A DNA stretch of 64,000 nucleotides from Streptomyces massasporeus (GCF_014648995.1 NZ_BMSE01000015.1:124001-188000), one strand, 5' to 3'; positions 43,200-53,255 are shown, counted from the first letter of the stretch. The notes: a model not told the origin generated them from the sequence alone. Translations and numbers: made by a program.

Positions 43200-43411
43200 C
43201 AGACCCCTCCGCCGATTCACTCTATCGGGACGCGTGATCGCCCCTGGCAGGTCCGTGTCTCCGCAGCTGCACTGGCTTGATCACACCGTTCGCCCGCCAT
43301 CGACGTCCACTCGACAGACAACCCACAGACATCCTTCCCCCGTCCTACGTGACGCGAGAGACGCCCGGGACCGACGGGACGTCTGCGCACGGGGTTTTGA
43401 GGAGAGGACCA

Positions 43412-46183
43412 TTGATCCGTGCCCGGCGAATATGTGTGACCGCCGTGGCGGTGCTGGCGGCCCTGGCGGGCTCGCCCGGACTGGCACAGGCTGAACAGTT
43501 ACGCGAATCGGGGCTGTTGAGCGCGGCGGACGACAACCCACTTCCGCCCGGGTGGCGGATCGGCGGGGAGGGCGGGTCGCGTGAGCTGGTCTGGCGTGCG
43601 CCGAAGGCCGTGCCCATGGGGGACGCCCGGGTCGAGTTCCGCACCGGGGACCGGCTGCTCGGGGTGCCGAAGCCCGCGAAGGACGGGCGGACCTTCCGGC
43701 TCGCCCTCGACCAGACGCGTCCCAAGCAGCTGAGGGACCTTCAGGTGACGGCCGCGGGGCGCCGGCTGGACGCGGGGGCCGAGGCCCCGCACGAGTCCGG
43801 CTCGCGCGGTGCACGGATGCCCGAGCAAGCGCCGGCCAACGGCGTCGACCCGGGCAAGCCCGGCTCGTACCGCACCGTCACCGGGAAGTACGACCTCGAC
43901 CCGGTGCGCCTGCCCGGGTTCGACACGCCGGTGGAGATGACCGCCGAGGTCGTGGCACCGAAGGGTGCCGCCGGCAAGCGGCCGCTCGCACTGTTCCTGC
44001 ACGGCCGCCACTTCACCTGCTACAAGCCGGGCTCCGAGGACGACGTGACCGGCGACTGGCCCTGCGCCGGCGGCTACAAGCCGATTCCGAGCCACCTGGG
44101 CTATCTGCGCGACCAGCGCCTGCTGGCCTCCCAGGGCTATGTGACGGTGTCGATCTCGGCGAACGGCATCAACGCCCAGGACGGGGAGGCCGAGGACGCC
44201 GGCGCGCAGGCGCGTTCCTCGCTGGTGCGCCGGCACCTCGCCCGCTGGGCCGACTGGAACGCCCATCGCTCCTCCGCCCCGGCCGTCGTACGCCAGGCGC
44301 CGAAGGCGGACCTCTCCCGTGTCCTGCTCGTCGGTCACTCGCGCGGTGGCGAGGGCGTCAACCGGGCCGCCATGGACAGCCTCTACCCGCCGCCGGCCGC
44401 CGAGGACGGCTACCGGGGCCCGGTGCGCTGGAAGGTGCGCGGCACCGTGCTCATCGGACCGACGATCTTCGGTCAGAATCCGGTCGCCGACGTGCCGTCC
44501 GTGACGCTGCTGCCGGGCTGCGACGGTGACGTCTCGGACCTGCAGGGCGAGGACTTCGTCGACGGGACGCGCGGGATCGGCCGGGGCACGGCACTGCACA
44601 GCGCGGTCTACATGGTCGGCGCCAACCACAACTACTTCAACAGCGAGTGGACCCCGGGCGAGGCCGTCGCACCGGCCGAGGACGACTTCAGGACCGACCC
44701 GGAGCAGCCGGCGGACCCGGTGTGCGCGCCGGGTGCCGCGACCCGGCTGACCGCCGCCCAGCAGCACAAGGCGGGCGCCACGTACATCGCCACCGCGGCC
44801 CGGCTCTTCCTCGCCGGGGACGACCGGGTGCGTCCGCTGCTCGACGGCTCCGGCAAGCGGGCCCCGTCCGCGGACCCGGCCCGGGTGCTGACCCACGCGG
44901 TCGGCGGCCGCCGCAGCGGTGGTTTCCTGCCGGACGGCGGGGCGAAGGTGACCGGCGCCCGGCTGTGTTCGGCGATCGACCCGGACCCGGCCGTGGCCTG
45001 TCTGGGCCCGGAGACCCCCGGATCGTCACCGCACTTCGCTTCGTGGGAGACGGAACGGGAGACCGGCCGCAGCGCGGTGGACCTGACATGGTCGGCGCCG
45101 GGCAGGGCCGCGCGTGTCACCCCGGCCAAGCCGCTCTCCCTCCGCGGCTCCCAGAAGCTCGCGCTGCGGGTCTTCGTACCGCCGAACACGACCGGCACCA
45201 AGTTCGACGTGTCCGTCACCGACTCCTCCGACCGCCGGGTGAAACTGGGCTCTGTCCGGGTGGACGGACTCCCGGGCTCCGCGAACACCGCCTCCTACTG
45301 GGCGCAGGAGCTGCGCGTCCCGTTGTCGGCCGCGACCCGGGCCGGACTCGACCTGGGACATGTCAAGTCCCTGGAACTGACGCCCCGTTCGCGGACCGGG
45401 CGGGCCTGGCTGATGGACGCCTGGGGCTGGGCACCCGGCACGTCGGCGGTGAAGGCGGCCACCCTGCCGCGTGTCGACGTGGGCCGCACGATCGTCAAGG
45501 AGGGCGACTTGGGCACCCGCACCTACCGGATCCCGGTCGAGATCTCCGGGCGCGGCAGCGGGCAGGTCCGCGTGTACGTCCTCGACCCGGACAGCGGCCG
45601 GGCCGGCAACCGCCTCGTGACCGTACGGTCCGGCAGCCACGCGATCGACGTGCCGGTCGAGGTGAAGGGCGACACGGCCTACGGCGAGGACGTGGAGCAC
45701 GACATCGCCGTCAAGGCCGTCCACAACGCCGTCGTCGGCAAGTACCGGGGCGGGATCACTGTCGAGAACGACGACCCCGAGCCGGTGATCACCCTGTCGC
45801 CGGTCGCGGACCGGGTGACCGAGGGAGGGCCGCTGACCTGGAGGCTGTCCGTGGACGCGCCCGCGGCGGTGGACCTCTACGAGCCGGTGCGGGTGCTTCC
45901 GGTCACCGAGGGCGCCGAGCTGTCCACCAAGGACGTGGACCCGCAGTGGCTCAAGGAATGGTCCGGCGACGTGCCCGACCCCGAGCGGCCGCTGTCCGAC
46001 GCGCACCTGTGGCTGTGGCTGCACATCCCGCCCGGGAGCACCGGCGTGGACTTCGACGTGCCGACCGTACGGGACCAGGTGGCCGAGCCGGCCGAGTCGA
46101 TGCGCCTCGCCCTGACCGACCGCAACGCCGAGCCGCTGCCCGGCAGGCCGGTGCTGACGGGGACGGTGCTCGACAGGCCGTAA
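43412..46183 (+). CDS. Large secreted alpha/beta hydrolase with Calx-beta-like C-terminus
   Basis: This protein of about 923 residues starts with TTG 43412 behind GGAGAGG; a signal peptide follows (ICVTAVAVLAALAGSPGLAQA). The hydrolase domain shows RPLALFLHGRHFTCYKPG, the nucleophile elbow VLLVGHSRGGEGVNRA and YMVGANHNYFNSEW, which probably carries the His. A galactose-binding-like beta domain and a repeat similar to Calx-beta (YRGGITVENDDPEPVITL) form the C-terminus and may bind polymers or the wall. Upstream in-frame ATG 43277 is possible but would spoil the signal peptide. The substrate is unknown. Confidence 0.85.
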   Translation: MIRARRICVTAVAVLAALAGSPGLAQAEQLRESGLLSAADDNPLPPGWRIGGEGGSRELVWRAPKAVPMGDARVEFRTGDRLLGVPKPAKDGRTFRLALDQTRPKQLRDLQVTAAGRRLDAGAEAPHESGSRGARMPEQAPANGVDPGKPGSYRTVTGKYDLDPVRLPGFDTPVEMTAEVVAPKGAAGKRPLALFLHGRHFTCYKPGSEDDVTGDWPCAGGYKPIPSHLGYLRDQRLLASQGYVTVSISANGINAQDGEAEDAGAQARSSLVRRHLARWADWNAHRSSAPAVVRQAPKADLSRVLLVGHSRGGEGVNRAAMDSLYPPPAAEDGYRGPVRWKVRGTVLIGPTIFGQNPVADVPSVTLLPGCDGDVSDLQGEDFVDGTRGIGRGTALHSAVYMVGANHNYFNSEWTPGEAVAPAEDDFRTDPEQPADPVCAPGAATRLTAAQQHKAGATYIATAARLFLAGDDRVRPLLDGSGKRAPSADPARVLTHAVGGRRSGGFLPDGGAKVTGARLCSAIDPDPAVACLGPETPGSSPHFASWETERETGRSAVDLTWSAPGRAARVTPAKPLSLRGSQKLALRVFVPPNTTGTKFDVSVTDSSDRRVKLGSVRVDGLPGSANTASYWAQELRVPLSAATRAGLDLGHVKSLELTPRSRTGRAWLMDAWGWAPGTSAVKAATLPRVDVGRTIVKEGDLGTRTYRIPVEISGRGSGQVRVYVLDPDSGRAGNRLVTVRSGSHAIDVPVEVKGDTAYGEDVEHDIAVKAVHNAVVGKYRGGITVENDDPEPVITLSPVADRVTEGGPLTWRLSVDAPAAVDLYEPVRVLPVTEGAELSTKDVDPQWLKEWSGDVPDPERPLSDAHLWLWLHIPPGSTGVDFDVPTVRDQVAEPAESMRLALTDRNAEPLPGRPVLTGTVLDRP

Positions 46184-46214
46184 GCACGGGGGCCAGGATT
46201 CGTGAGCACCCTCT

Positions 46215-46247
46215 CGTGCGGGGTCCGGCCTGTTCGGACCCCGCACG
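46215..46247. terminator. Bidirectional hairpin terminator
   Basis: A perfect 13-bp stem (46215-46227 with 46235-46247, CGTGCGGGGTCCG) has a 7-base loop, between the convergent hydrolase and cyclophilin genes. Confidence 0.85.
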
Positions 46248-46260
46248 TGGCGACGTATCG

Positions 46261-46758
46261 TCAGAGAGTGCCGGAGTCGGCGATGGTGATCGTGGCCGAG
46301 GTGCGGCCGGACCGCGAGCCGTAGCTCTCGATCTTGCGCACGAGCTCCATGCTGCTCTCGTCGGCGACCTCGCCGAAGACGACGTGCTTGCCGTCGAGCC
46401 ACGACGTCACGATCGTGGTGATGAAGAACTGCGAGCCGTTGGTGTTCGGGCCGGCGTTGGCCATGGAGAGCTGGCCCGGCTTGGTGTGCTTGAGCGTGAA
46501 GTTCTCGTCGGCGAACTTCTCGCCGTAGATGCTCTTGCCGCCCGTGCCGTCGCCGCGGGTGAAGTCACCGCCCTGGAGCATGAACTCCGGGATGACGCGG
46601 TGGAAGGACGAGCCCTTGTAGCCGAAGCCCTTCTCGCCGGTCGCGAGCGCGCGGAAGTTCTCCACGGTCTTGGGGGCGACGTCGTCGAAGAGGTTCATGT
46701 TGATCCGGCCGGCGGGAACGCCGTCGATGGTGATGTCAAAGAAAACCTTGATAGTCAT
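46261..46758 (-). CDS. Cyclophilin-type peptidyl-prolyl isomerase
   Basis: This 165-residue cytoplasmic cyclophilin speeds up cis-trans isomerisation of proline bonds. It has the full core: SSFHRVIPEFMLQGGDFTRG (active-site Arg and Phe), LSMANAGPNTNGSQFFIT and WLDGKHVVFGEV. It resembles the eukaryotic-like type A cyclophilins found in streptomycetes. There is no signal peptide. It seems to be a single-gene unit ended by the terminator shared with the upstream convergent gene. Confidence 0.97.
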   Translation of the reverse strand: MTIKVFFDITIDGVPAGRINMNLFDDVAPKTVENFRALATGEKGFGYKGSSFHRVIPEFMLQGGDFTRGDGTGGKSIYGEKFADENFTLKHTKPGQLSMANAGPNTNGSQFFITTIVTSWLDGKHVVFGEVADESSMELVRKIESYGSRSGRTSATITIADSGTL

Positions 46759-46889
46759 GCCCCCATCCTGTCATCTGCCACCCTCAGGAGCGCCACGAGC
46801 ACCTCGAATGCGGCCCCGCACCGCTGGTACGGCCAGGTGCTCCCCGAAGCGGCACGCCGCGCCCGGCCCGGCGTCACCCCGGCACAAGA

Positions 46890-49800
46890 TCAGACCCCGG
46901 TGTGGACGTGCGCTGCCCAGCGGGTGGGGGCGGCGGGGTAGCGGTCGCGGAGGTCCAGGAGGGCGTCGGTCAGGGCTTGGGCGCCGGGCAGACCGGCGGC
47001 GCGGCGGGCGTGGAAGGCCTCGGCCACCGCTTCGGCCGCCGCGTCGGTGACCGGCCAGAGGGTGCCGACGACCTGGCGGTAACCGCAGAGCTGGAAGGCC
47101 GCTGTGATGTGCACGAACTCGTCCGCGAGCCGATGGGCCGTGACGCCGGTGCTGCACGCGGACAGGTGCGCCAGGTCCGCCTCGCGCAGGCGGAGGTCAG
47201 CGAGCACGGCGACGGTCAGCGGACGCTCGCGGTGATCGGCGAGGAGCAGCCGACTGCCCGACGGATCGAGCGGGTCGGTCAGACCGTGGCACACGAAGTG
47301 CGCGGTGCCGTGCCGCGGGAGGGCGTCGAGCACGGACTGCGAGGTGGCGGCCGGGCCGGTGAGTACGGTGACGGGCCCGGCGGGCCGCAGAAGCTCGGCG
47401 ACGCGGGCCGCCTCCTTCTCGGCGTGGCCGAGGGGTTCCGCGCCCGGCGTCTGCGGCAGGGCGACGACCAGCGTGCCCGCGGCCGGGGACGCCGGCGGGC
47501 GGGTCCGGGCCTGGGCAAGAACGCGCAGGGTGGAGGTGGTGGAGGAGACCGTCCGGTCGAGGAGCGTGGCGCGGCGACGACCTGTGGGCGGGGGAGAGCG
47601 GTGCAGGCCGGCCGCGTGCAGGGGCAGCGAGGCGAGGAACCCGACCGGGCACCACCACAGGCGAGGCCGGGGGCGGTCCGCCGCACCGTCGATGCCGAGC
47701 CGGTCGAGCACGGGGGCGGTGACGGTGTTCCAGAGCCATTCGAGAGTGGCGTGGAGCTCGCTCTGGGCGTTTTCCTGCGCGCCGAAGACGGCGAACGGAT
47801 CGTCGCCGAGCTCGTGCGGGGCGGCGAGCGCATCCTGGAGCCGTTGCGCACGGGCGACCGCGTCCTCGGCGTTCAGGTCAGGCAGCGGGACGACGGTGAC
47901 CGGGTCCGCGGGCGGTGCGGCAGGGTCGAGGATGAGGGCGTCGGAGCGCCACGCGCTGCAGTAGACCAGCACGACCGGGCCCTCTCCCGCCGCGTCCCGC
48001 AGCTCGTCCATCGTCGGCCCGTCCAGGAAGTCGGCGTTCCCCAGCGCGCGGATGCGGGCGAGCAGGCGCGTCCAGCGGACGCCGTGCCGGAGCCGCTCCT
48101 CGGCCGAGCCGTCGAACGCGTCCGGCACGGCAGCGCGCAACTCCTCGAACTCGGCGGCGAGTTCGGGCTGTTCGCGGCGCAGGTCCGCGAGTGCGGTGTC
48201 GGGGGTGCCCAGGGCATCGGCGGCGAGGACGCCCCTGGCACGTTCAAGGAGTTCGACGGCCCGTGCGGGGTGGCCGGCCGCGACGGCGGCGGCCGCCGTG
48301 GAGGAGGCCAGCCCGGCGGTCTCCCGAAGCACGAACTGCCGGTCCCGGCGCGTGAGTTCATACGGGGCGATGAGCGGCAGCAGTCCGACGGCCGTACCGA
48401 AGGCGTCGAGCGCGGCCTCGGCGTCCCCGCGGCCCATGGCCCAGTTGCCGGCGCGGGCCGCGGCGGCGAGCCGTGCGGCGGGCCGGGCCGTGGTGATCAC
48501 GGCAGCCTGCCGGAAGGCTCCCTCGGCCTCCGCGGCGGCCTCGGCGGCTTGCTCGGTGTCGCCCGCCGCCCGCGCCTCGCGGTGGTCCAAGGCGCGGACC
48601 ACGGCGAGCGTCAGCAGGAACTCGACACGGTCCGGATGCTGTGCGGGCACGGCGGCGGCCGCCTCACGGGCCAGCGCGGCGGCCTGCGCGAGGGCGTCGG
48701 GCTCCCGCGTCTCCAGCGCCGCCGCGGCCAGATGGTGGACCTGCAGACATTCGGCGAGCGCGATGCGCACCATGGGCCCGTTCGTGGCGTCGAGCGGGAT
48801 TGCGGCGACGGCCTCGCGCAGCAGGGCGAGGGCGAGCTCGAGCAGGGCCGGATGAGGCTCGGGCCCTGCGCACAGGCCCAGGACGGCGTGGCCGGCATGG
48901 GCGACGAGGGACGGCTTGAGTGGATGGTCGTCGGGGCAGGTCTGCTGGGCCTGAAGGCAGCAGCTGACGCCCTCCGACATCCGCTCGACGTACGCGTCCT
49001 CGTCGCTCAGCCGGTCCGCCCCGCGCAGCAGCACCTCGCCGAGGTGGGCCAGCGCCACGGCGCGCCCCACGCCGGACGGGGGCGAGGAGGCCACCACCCG
49101 GCGGGCGTAGGTCTCGGCGTCCCTGAGCGCGTCCAGGTCGCGGCGGCGCTGGTACAGCTGGAAGAGCCCCTGGCTCAACTCGGAGAGCCACGTGAGCTGC
49201 TCGTCGGCGGTGAGGTCGGGGTCCGGGCCGTCGGGGCCGCCGTCGAGTTGCCGCAACAGCTCGATGCCCTCGGCGAGTGCGGCGAGGTCCCCGGTCTCGT
49301 CGTACCGCCTCAGCAGGGTCCCGGCGAGCAGCCGCCGCGCGCGGCGCGACCGGGGCCCGGGCGCCTCGGCCCGTACCCGCTGCCGTGCCTCCTCCACGGG
49401 GTCGGCGGGATCCTGTCCGGCAGCGTGGGCCAGTCGCTCGGCCTCTCGCAGCAGCCCGGCGGCGTCGCGGTACGAGGCATGGCCGGGCGGCGCGAGGCGG
49501 CACGCTTCCTCGGCGGACGCCAGGGTCTCCGCGATGAGCGCCGCGTGCCCGACCACCCGTTCCTGTTTTGCGAGGTCGAGCAGGCAGCGGGTGAGCAGCA
49601 GCCGGCGGGAGATCCGGTTCGGGTCGTTGGCGGCGGACCCCGCCACCGAGGCACGCAGCGCGTCGGCGGACCGGCGCAGCAGCTGGAGGTCGCGGGTCTC
49701 CTGGTAGAGGTTGCGCAGGTCCTTGCCGTAGTTGTTGAGGATCGCGGCCCGCTGCGGCTCCGCGTCGGGCACGGTGCGAGCGGCCTCCGCGCCGAAGTCG

Positions 49801-50687
49801 ACGGCGGAGCGCAGGACGGCCGGGTCCGCGGAGCGGTCGTACAGCGCCGAGTACAGGTTCTGGACGTGGCAGAGGCGCACGGCGCGCAGGGGGTCGTGCA
49901 AGGGGGTGAGATTCAGCGCGACGATGCTGACCTCCAGGCTCTCCTCGAGGGCCGCCTCGTCGCCGGTGCGGCGGAACGCGTCGAGGAGCAGCGAGCCGTG
50001 ATTGAACATGACCAGCGGCCGCTGCGGATCGTGCTCGGCGCAGAGCCGGGCGGCCTCCTCGCTGTATCCGCGTGCCGCCTGCAGGAGGTGGAGTTCGCCG
50101 GTGCGGGCCAGTTCGTGCTGGAGGGCGACGCCGAGCGCCGTCCGGGCACGGACGCTGCGGGAGCGCTCCTCCTCGGGCAGGATCGCGAACAACCCCGGCG
50201 TGACGCCCACCAGTTCGCGAAGCAGGACGATGGCCGTGCGGAGGGTCGCCGGGTCGCGGATCGCACGGTAGCGCTCGACGGCGAACGCGGCGTGGTCGTA
50301 GAGCGCCTCCAGCCGCAGGTCGGGGTCGCGGGCGATCCCGGCGAGGCTCCTCGGCAGCCGCGGCAGGCGCCGTACACCGGCCCGGATGTCGGCCGGTACG
50401 AGCTCGGGCGCGAGGGCGTCGAGCCAAGCCGACAGCTCCAGGGCCCTATTGCGCAGGGTGCGTGCGCTGACGGGCGGCGGCGGGGCGGCCAGATGGAGCT
50501 GCCAGCTCGCGACGGCGACGGTCCGGGCCATGTCGGCCTCGGGCGGCGGATGGTCCTGCAGCGCCTGGTCGGTGAGCACCAGCAGGCCGGCGGTCGTGGG
50601 GTCGAGGAGCGGCCCGACGTCCCCGGTGTCCTCGAACAGGCTGACCCGGGCGCGCAGTTCGGCGTAAAGACTCAGCTCGACAGCCAC
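46890..50687 (-). CDS. TPR-repeat CHAT-domain (caspase-like) protein
   Basis: This 1265-residue protein joins about 850 residues of TPR-like alpha-helical repeats with a C-terminal CHAT peptidase domain. The catalytic dyad is H1134 (AHFVCHG) and C1178 (LSACSTG), both intact. CHAT proteases act in bacterial suicide and conflict systems, usually activated by a sensor partner. The start is GTG 50687, with GGACGGGAG as ribosome binding site. The same site, GGACGGGAG, precedes the divergent small gene, so the two promoters form a mirror-symmetric region. The partner proteins at 50759 and 51151 are probably part of one system. Confidence 0.93.
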   Translation of the reverse strand: MAVELSLYAELRARVSLFEDTGDVGPLLDPTTAGLLVLTDQALQDHPPPEADMARTVAVASWQLHLAAPPPPVSARTLRNRALELSAWLDALAPELVPADIRAGVRRLPRLPRSLAGIARDPDLRLEALYDHAAFAVERYRAIRDPATLRTAIVLLRELVGVTPGLFAILPEEERSRSVRARTALGVALQHELARTGELHLLQAARGYSEEAARLCAEHDPQRPLVMFNHGSLLLDAFRRTGDEAALEESLEVSIVALNLTPLHDPLRAVRLCHVQNLYSALYDRSADPAVLRSAVDFGAEAARTVPDAEPQRAAILNNYGKDLRNLYQETRDLQLLRRSADALRASVAGSAANDPNRISRRLLLTRCLLDLAKQERVVGHAALIAETLASAEEACRLAPPGHASYRDAAGLLREAERLAHAAGQDPADPVEEARQRVRAEAPGPRSRRARRLLAGTLLRRYDETGDLAALAEGIELLRQLDGGPDGPDPDLTADEQLTWLSELSQGLFQLYQRRRDLDALRDAETYARRVVASSPPSGVGRAVALAHLGEVLLRGADRLSDEDAYVERMSEGVSCCLQAQQTCPDDHPLKPSLVAHAGHAVLGLCAGPEPHPALLELALALLREAVAAIPLDATNGPMVRIALAECLQVHHLAAAALETREPDALAQAAALAREAAAAVPAQHPDRVEFLLTLAVVRALDHREARAAGDTEQAAEAAAEAEGAFRQAAVITTARPAARLAAAARAGNWAMGRGDAEAALDAFGTAVGLLPLIAPYELTRRDRQFVLRETAGLASSTAAAAVAAGHPARAVELLERARGVLAADALGTPDTALADLRREQPELAAEFEELRAAVPDAFDGSAEERLRHGVRWTRLLARIRALGNADFLDGPTMDELRDAAGEGPVVLVYCSAWRSDALILDPAAPPADPVTVVPLPDLNAEDAVARAQRLQDALAAPHELGDDPFAVFGAQENAQSELHATLEWLWNTVTAPVLDRLGIDGAADRPRPRLWWCPVGFLASLPLHAAGLHRSPPPTGRRRATLLDRTVSSTTSTLRVLAQARTRPPASPAAGTLVVALPQTPGAEPLGHAEKEAARVAELLRPAGPVTVLTGPAATSQSVLDALPRHGTAHFVCHGLTDPLDPSGSRLLLADHRERPLTVAVLADLRLREADLAHLSACSTGVTAHRLADEFVHITAAFQLCGYRQVVGTLWPVTDAAAEAVAEAFHARRAAGLPGAQALTDALLDLRDRYPAAPTRWAAHVHTGV

Positions 50688-50758
50688 TCGATGCTCCCGT
50701 CCCCCCATCGGCCACCGTCTGCCATTCTCTGCCATGACGACCTTGGACGGGAGGGCTC

Positions 50759-51154
50759 ATGCACGACCTGGCGGATCGACTCGACCGGCTGTGCCGACTG
50801 CTCGGTGGGGGCGAACTCACCCGCCGGGCCCGGGAGTACGGGGTGGCCGAGTACCTGGAGCGAGTGCTGGGCGCCGTGCGCGACGGGACCGACCCGGAGC
50901 GGGTACGCGCCGATCTCGACGCGCTGGACGAGGGATTCGCCCGACACGGCATCGACGGCCTGACCACCCGGACCCGGGCCTACCAACCGCTGTCGGGGAC
51001 CGTCGGGCATCCGGTCCTGCGGGGCTGGGTGTGTCCGGCAGCGCACCGCTGCTCCCGGTTCACCCGGCACGACACCGGGACCCCGGGCGGGGACGCCGGG
51101 CCCGTGTGCGAGGCACTGGGGACGCCGCTGGTGCGGGTGGAGATCCCCCTGTGA
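50759..51154 (+). CDS. Small protein with Cys pair, partner of the CHAT protein
   Basis: This 131-residue protein has an N-terminal helical part (DRLDRLCRLLGGGELTRRA, then YLERVLGAVRDG) and a C-terminal part around GWVCPAAHRCSRF and GPVCEALGTP, which holds two to three cysteines and one His that could bind zinc. It is divergent from the CHAT gene by 71 bases, and its stop overlaps the next gene (GTGA). I do not know a named family, but the layout suggests an adaptor or sensor for the CHAT protease. ATG 50759 follows GGACGGGAG. Confidence 0.7.
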   Translation: MHDLADRLDRLCRLLGGGELTRRAREYGVAEYLERVLGAVRDGTDPERVRADLDALDEGFARHGIDGLTTRTRAYQPLSGTVGHPVLRGWVCPAAHRCSRFTRHDTGTPGGDAGPVCEALGTPLVRVEIPL

Positions 51155-52104
51155 ACACCTTCCTGGGAGAACTCGGCCGGAAGCTGGCCGAACGCTGGGT
51201 GACGCTGCTCCTGCTGCCGGGCGCGCTGTACGTGGCCGTGGTGACGGCCGCGTCGGTGCTCGGCCAAGGCAGGGCGCTGGACCTGCGCGGGCTGAGCTCC
51301 TGGATCGACGGCCTCGCAGCGGCGCGGGGCGCCGGTCAGGTCGGGATCGTGGTCCTCGTGGCGGCCGGCGCACTGACGGCTGCCACGGGCGCGGGGCTCT
51401 GCGCGGCAGCACTCGGCGAGGGCGTGGCGCTGCTGTGGGCGGTGGAGGGGCGGCGCGGCCCGGGGCGGTGGCTGGCCGACCGGCGCCGGCAGCGGTGGCA
51501 GCGGGCCTACGCGGAGGTCGTCGCGGCGCGCCGGGCGGTGGCGCTGAGCGCCGTACCTCCGCACGGGGCGGACCCGGAAGCGCGCGCGGCGCTGCGGGCG
51601 TCGCTGGACCGCTGCCGTCGGATCTGTCCGGTGCCGGCCGACCGTCCGACATGGATCGGGGACCGGCTGCGGGCGGTGGACCTGCGGGTCCACCACGCGT
51701 ACCGGGTCGACCTGGAAGCGCTCTGGCCGAGACTGTGGCTGGCGCTGCCGGACCCGGCGCGCACCGAGCTGACGGACGCGTACGCCGCGTACCGGGCGAA
51801 CGCCCGGCTGACGGGCTGGGGCCTGATGTACTTCCTGGTGGCGCTGTGGTGGTGGCCCGCCGCACTCGTAGCCGCCGTCACGCTCACCACGGCATGGATC
51901 CGCGCCCGGGGCGCGGCGGAGTCGCTGGCGGACCTGGTGGAGGGGGCGGTGGACCTGTACGGGCGCGACGTGGCGACGACGCTCGGGGTACTGCCGGACG
52001 GCGAGGGCCTGGACCGCGCGTCGGGCGACGCGGTGAGCGCGCTGCTGCGCAAGGACGGGGCGCTGCACCCGGAACCGCCGGATCCGCCCGCTGGCCCGCT
52101 GTAG
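51151..52104 (+). CDS. Membrane protein of the CHAT-associated operon
   Basis: This 317-residue protein has about four transmembrane helices: WVTLLLLPGALYVAVVTAA near the start, IVVLVAAGALTAATGAGLCA, and two near the end around LMYFLVALWWWPAALVAAV. Long cytoplasmic helical stretches lie between, rich in Arg/Ala (RRRQRWQRAYAEVVAARR). Its GTG start overlaps the stop of the small gene by four bases, so it is translated with it. It may be the membrane effector or anchor of the system. No family motif is recognised. Confidence 0.75.
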   Translation: MNTFLGELGRKLAERWVTLLLLPGALYVAVVTAASVLGQGRALDLRGLSSWIDGLAAARGAGQVGIVVLVAAGALTAATGAGLCAAALGEGVALLWAVEGRRGPGRWLADRRRQRWQRAYAEVVAARRAVALSAVPPHGADPEARAALRASLDRCRRICPVPADRPTWIGDRLRAVDLRVHHAYRVDLEALWPRLWLALPDPARTELTDAYAAYRANARLTGWGLMYFLVALWWWPAALVAAVTLTTAWIRARGAAESLADLVEGAVDLYGRDVATTLGVLPDGEGLDRASGDAVSALLRKDGALHPEPPDPPAGPL

Positions 52105-52256
52105 CAGCGTGGTGGAGCATCGCGACTTGAGACTTTGTGCAGGCCGGTCTCCGGATGAGGCTGCGCACGGCTGCACCGACCGACCCTGGTGATGAGTTTT
52201 CGCGCCCGCACCCGTCACACCTACGACGGGACGCCACGAGGCGGAGGGATGACGTG

Positions 52257-53255
52257 ATGAGTGCGGACACGCGGCTGGAGGAACTGGGCGCGAGCGGTCT
52301 GGACGAGGTCGACGAGCAGGTGTTCTCGGGGCTGGCGGAGCGGCACCGGCGGGAGCTGCACGTGCACTGCTACCGGATGCTCGGGTCGTTCGAGGACGCC
52401 GAGGACACCGTGCAGGAGACGTTCCTGCGCGCCTGGCGGCGGCGGGAGACCTTCGAGGGGCGTTCGACGTTCCGGGCCTGGCTGTACCGGATCGCCACCA
52501 ACGCCTGCCTGGACCTGCTCGCCAAGGTCCGCCCGGAGCCTGCCACCGGCGGCGAGGTGCTGTGGCTGCAGCCCTACCCGGACCGGCTGCTCGACGAGCT
52601 GCCCGCGGGCGGCGCCGACGAGCCGGAGACCGTCGCCGTCGCGCGGGAGACGATCGAGCTGGCATACCTCGTGGCGGTCCAGCACCTCGCGCCGCGCCCG
52701 CGGGCCGTGCTGATCCTGCGGGACGTGCTCGGCTGGCCTGCGAAGGACGTCGCGGAATGTCTGGGCGACTCCGTCAACTCCGTGAACAGCGCATTGCAGC
52801 GGGCCCGCGCCGGCATGCGGGAGCACCTGCCCGCCGAGCGGCAGGACTGGAGCGGCGGCGATCAGGACGCACAGACGCGTGAGCTGGTACGGCGCTACAC
52901 CGACGCCAGCGTGGCCACGGACATCGACCGGCTCACCACGCTGCTGCGCGAGGACGTCCGCTGCTCGATGCCGCCCACACCGGGCCTCTGCATCGGCCGC
53001 GACACGGTGGTGAACGACTGGATCACAAGCGGTTTCGAGGACATGAAGGGCCTGCGCGCCGTCCCCACCTCCGTGAACCGGCAGCCCGCCCTCGCCTTCT
53101 ACCTCTGGCAGAAGCAGCAGGGCGCGTACCTGCCGCTGACGATCGACGTCCTGCGCGTCACCGGCGGGCTGATCACGGAGATCATCACGTTCCACGACGA
53201 CCAGTTCGAGCGGCTCGGCCTGCCGGAGCGCCTGACGGCGGAGGGCACGGAGTAG
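52257..53255 (+). CDS. ECF sigma-70 factor with SnoaL-like C-terminal domain
   Basis: This protein of about 332 residues has region 2 (HCYRMLGSFEDAEDTVQETF and LRAWRRRETFEG) and region 4 (LRDVLGWPAKDVAECLGDS, then NSVNSALQRARAGM). A C-terminal NTF2/SnoaL-like domain follows (YTDASVATDIDRLTTLL), which in related ECF groups tunes activity in place of an anti-sigma factor. GGAGGG precedes both GTG 52254 and ATG 52257. No anti-sigma gene is adjacent. Its targets are unknown. Confidence 0.93.
   Translation: MSADTRLEELGASGLDEVDEQVFSGLAERHRRELHVHCYRMLGSFEDAEDTVQETFLRAWRRRETFEGRSTFRAWLYRIATNACLDLLAKVRPEPATGGEVLWLQPYPDRLLDELPAGGADEPETVAVARETIELAYLVAVQHLAPRPRAVLILRDVLGWPAKDVAECLGDSVNSVNSALQRARAGMREHLPAERQDWSGGDQDAQTRELVRRYTDASVATDIDRLTTLLREDVRCSMPPTPGLCIGRDTVVNDWITSGFEDMKGLRAVPTSVNRQPALAFYLWQKQQGAYLPLTIDVLRVTGGLITEIITFHDDQFERLGLPERLTAEGTE

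Noticed and set aside
46902..50963. A very long open frame antisense to the CHAT gene
   Set aside because: It is Gly/Arg/Val-rich without motifs and mirrors the codon pattern of the opposite gene, a usual shadow at high G+C.
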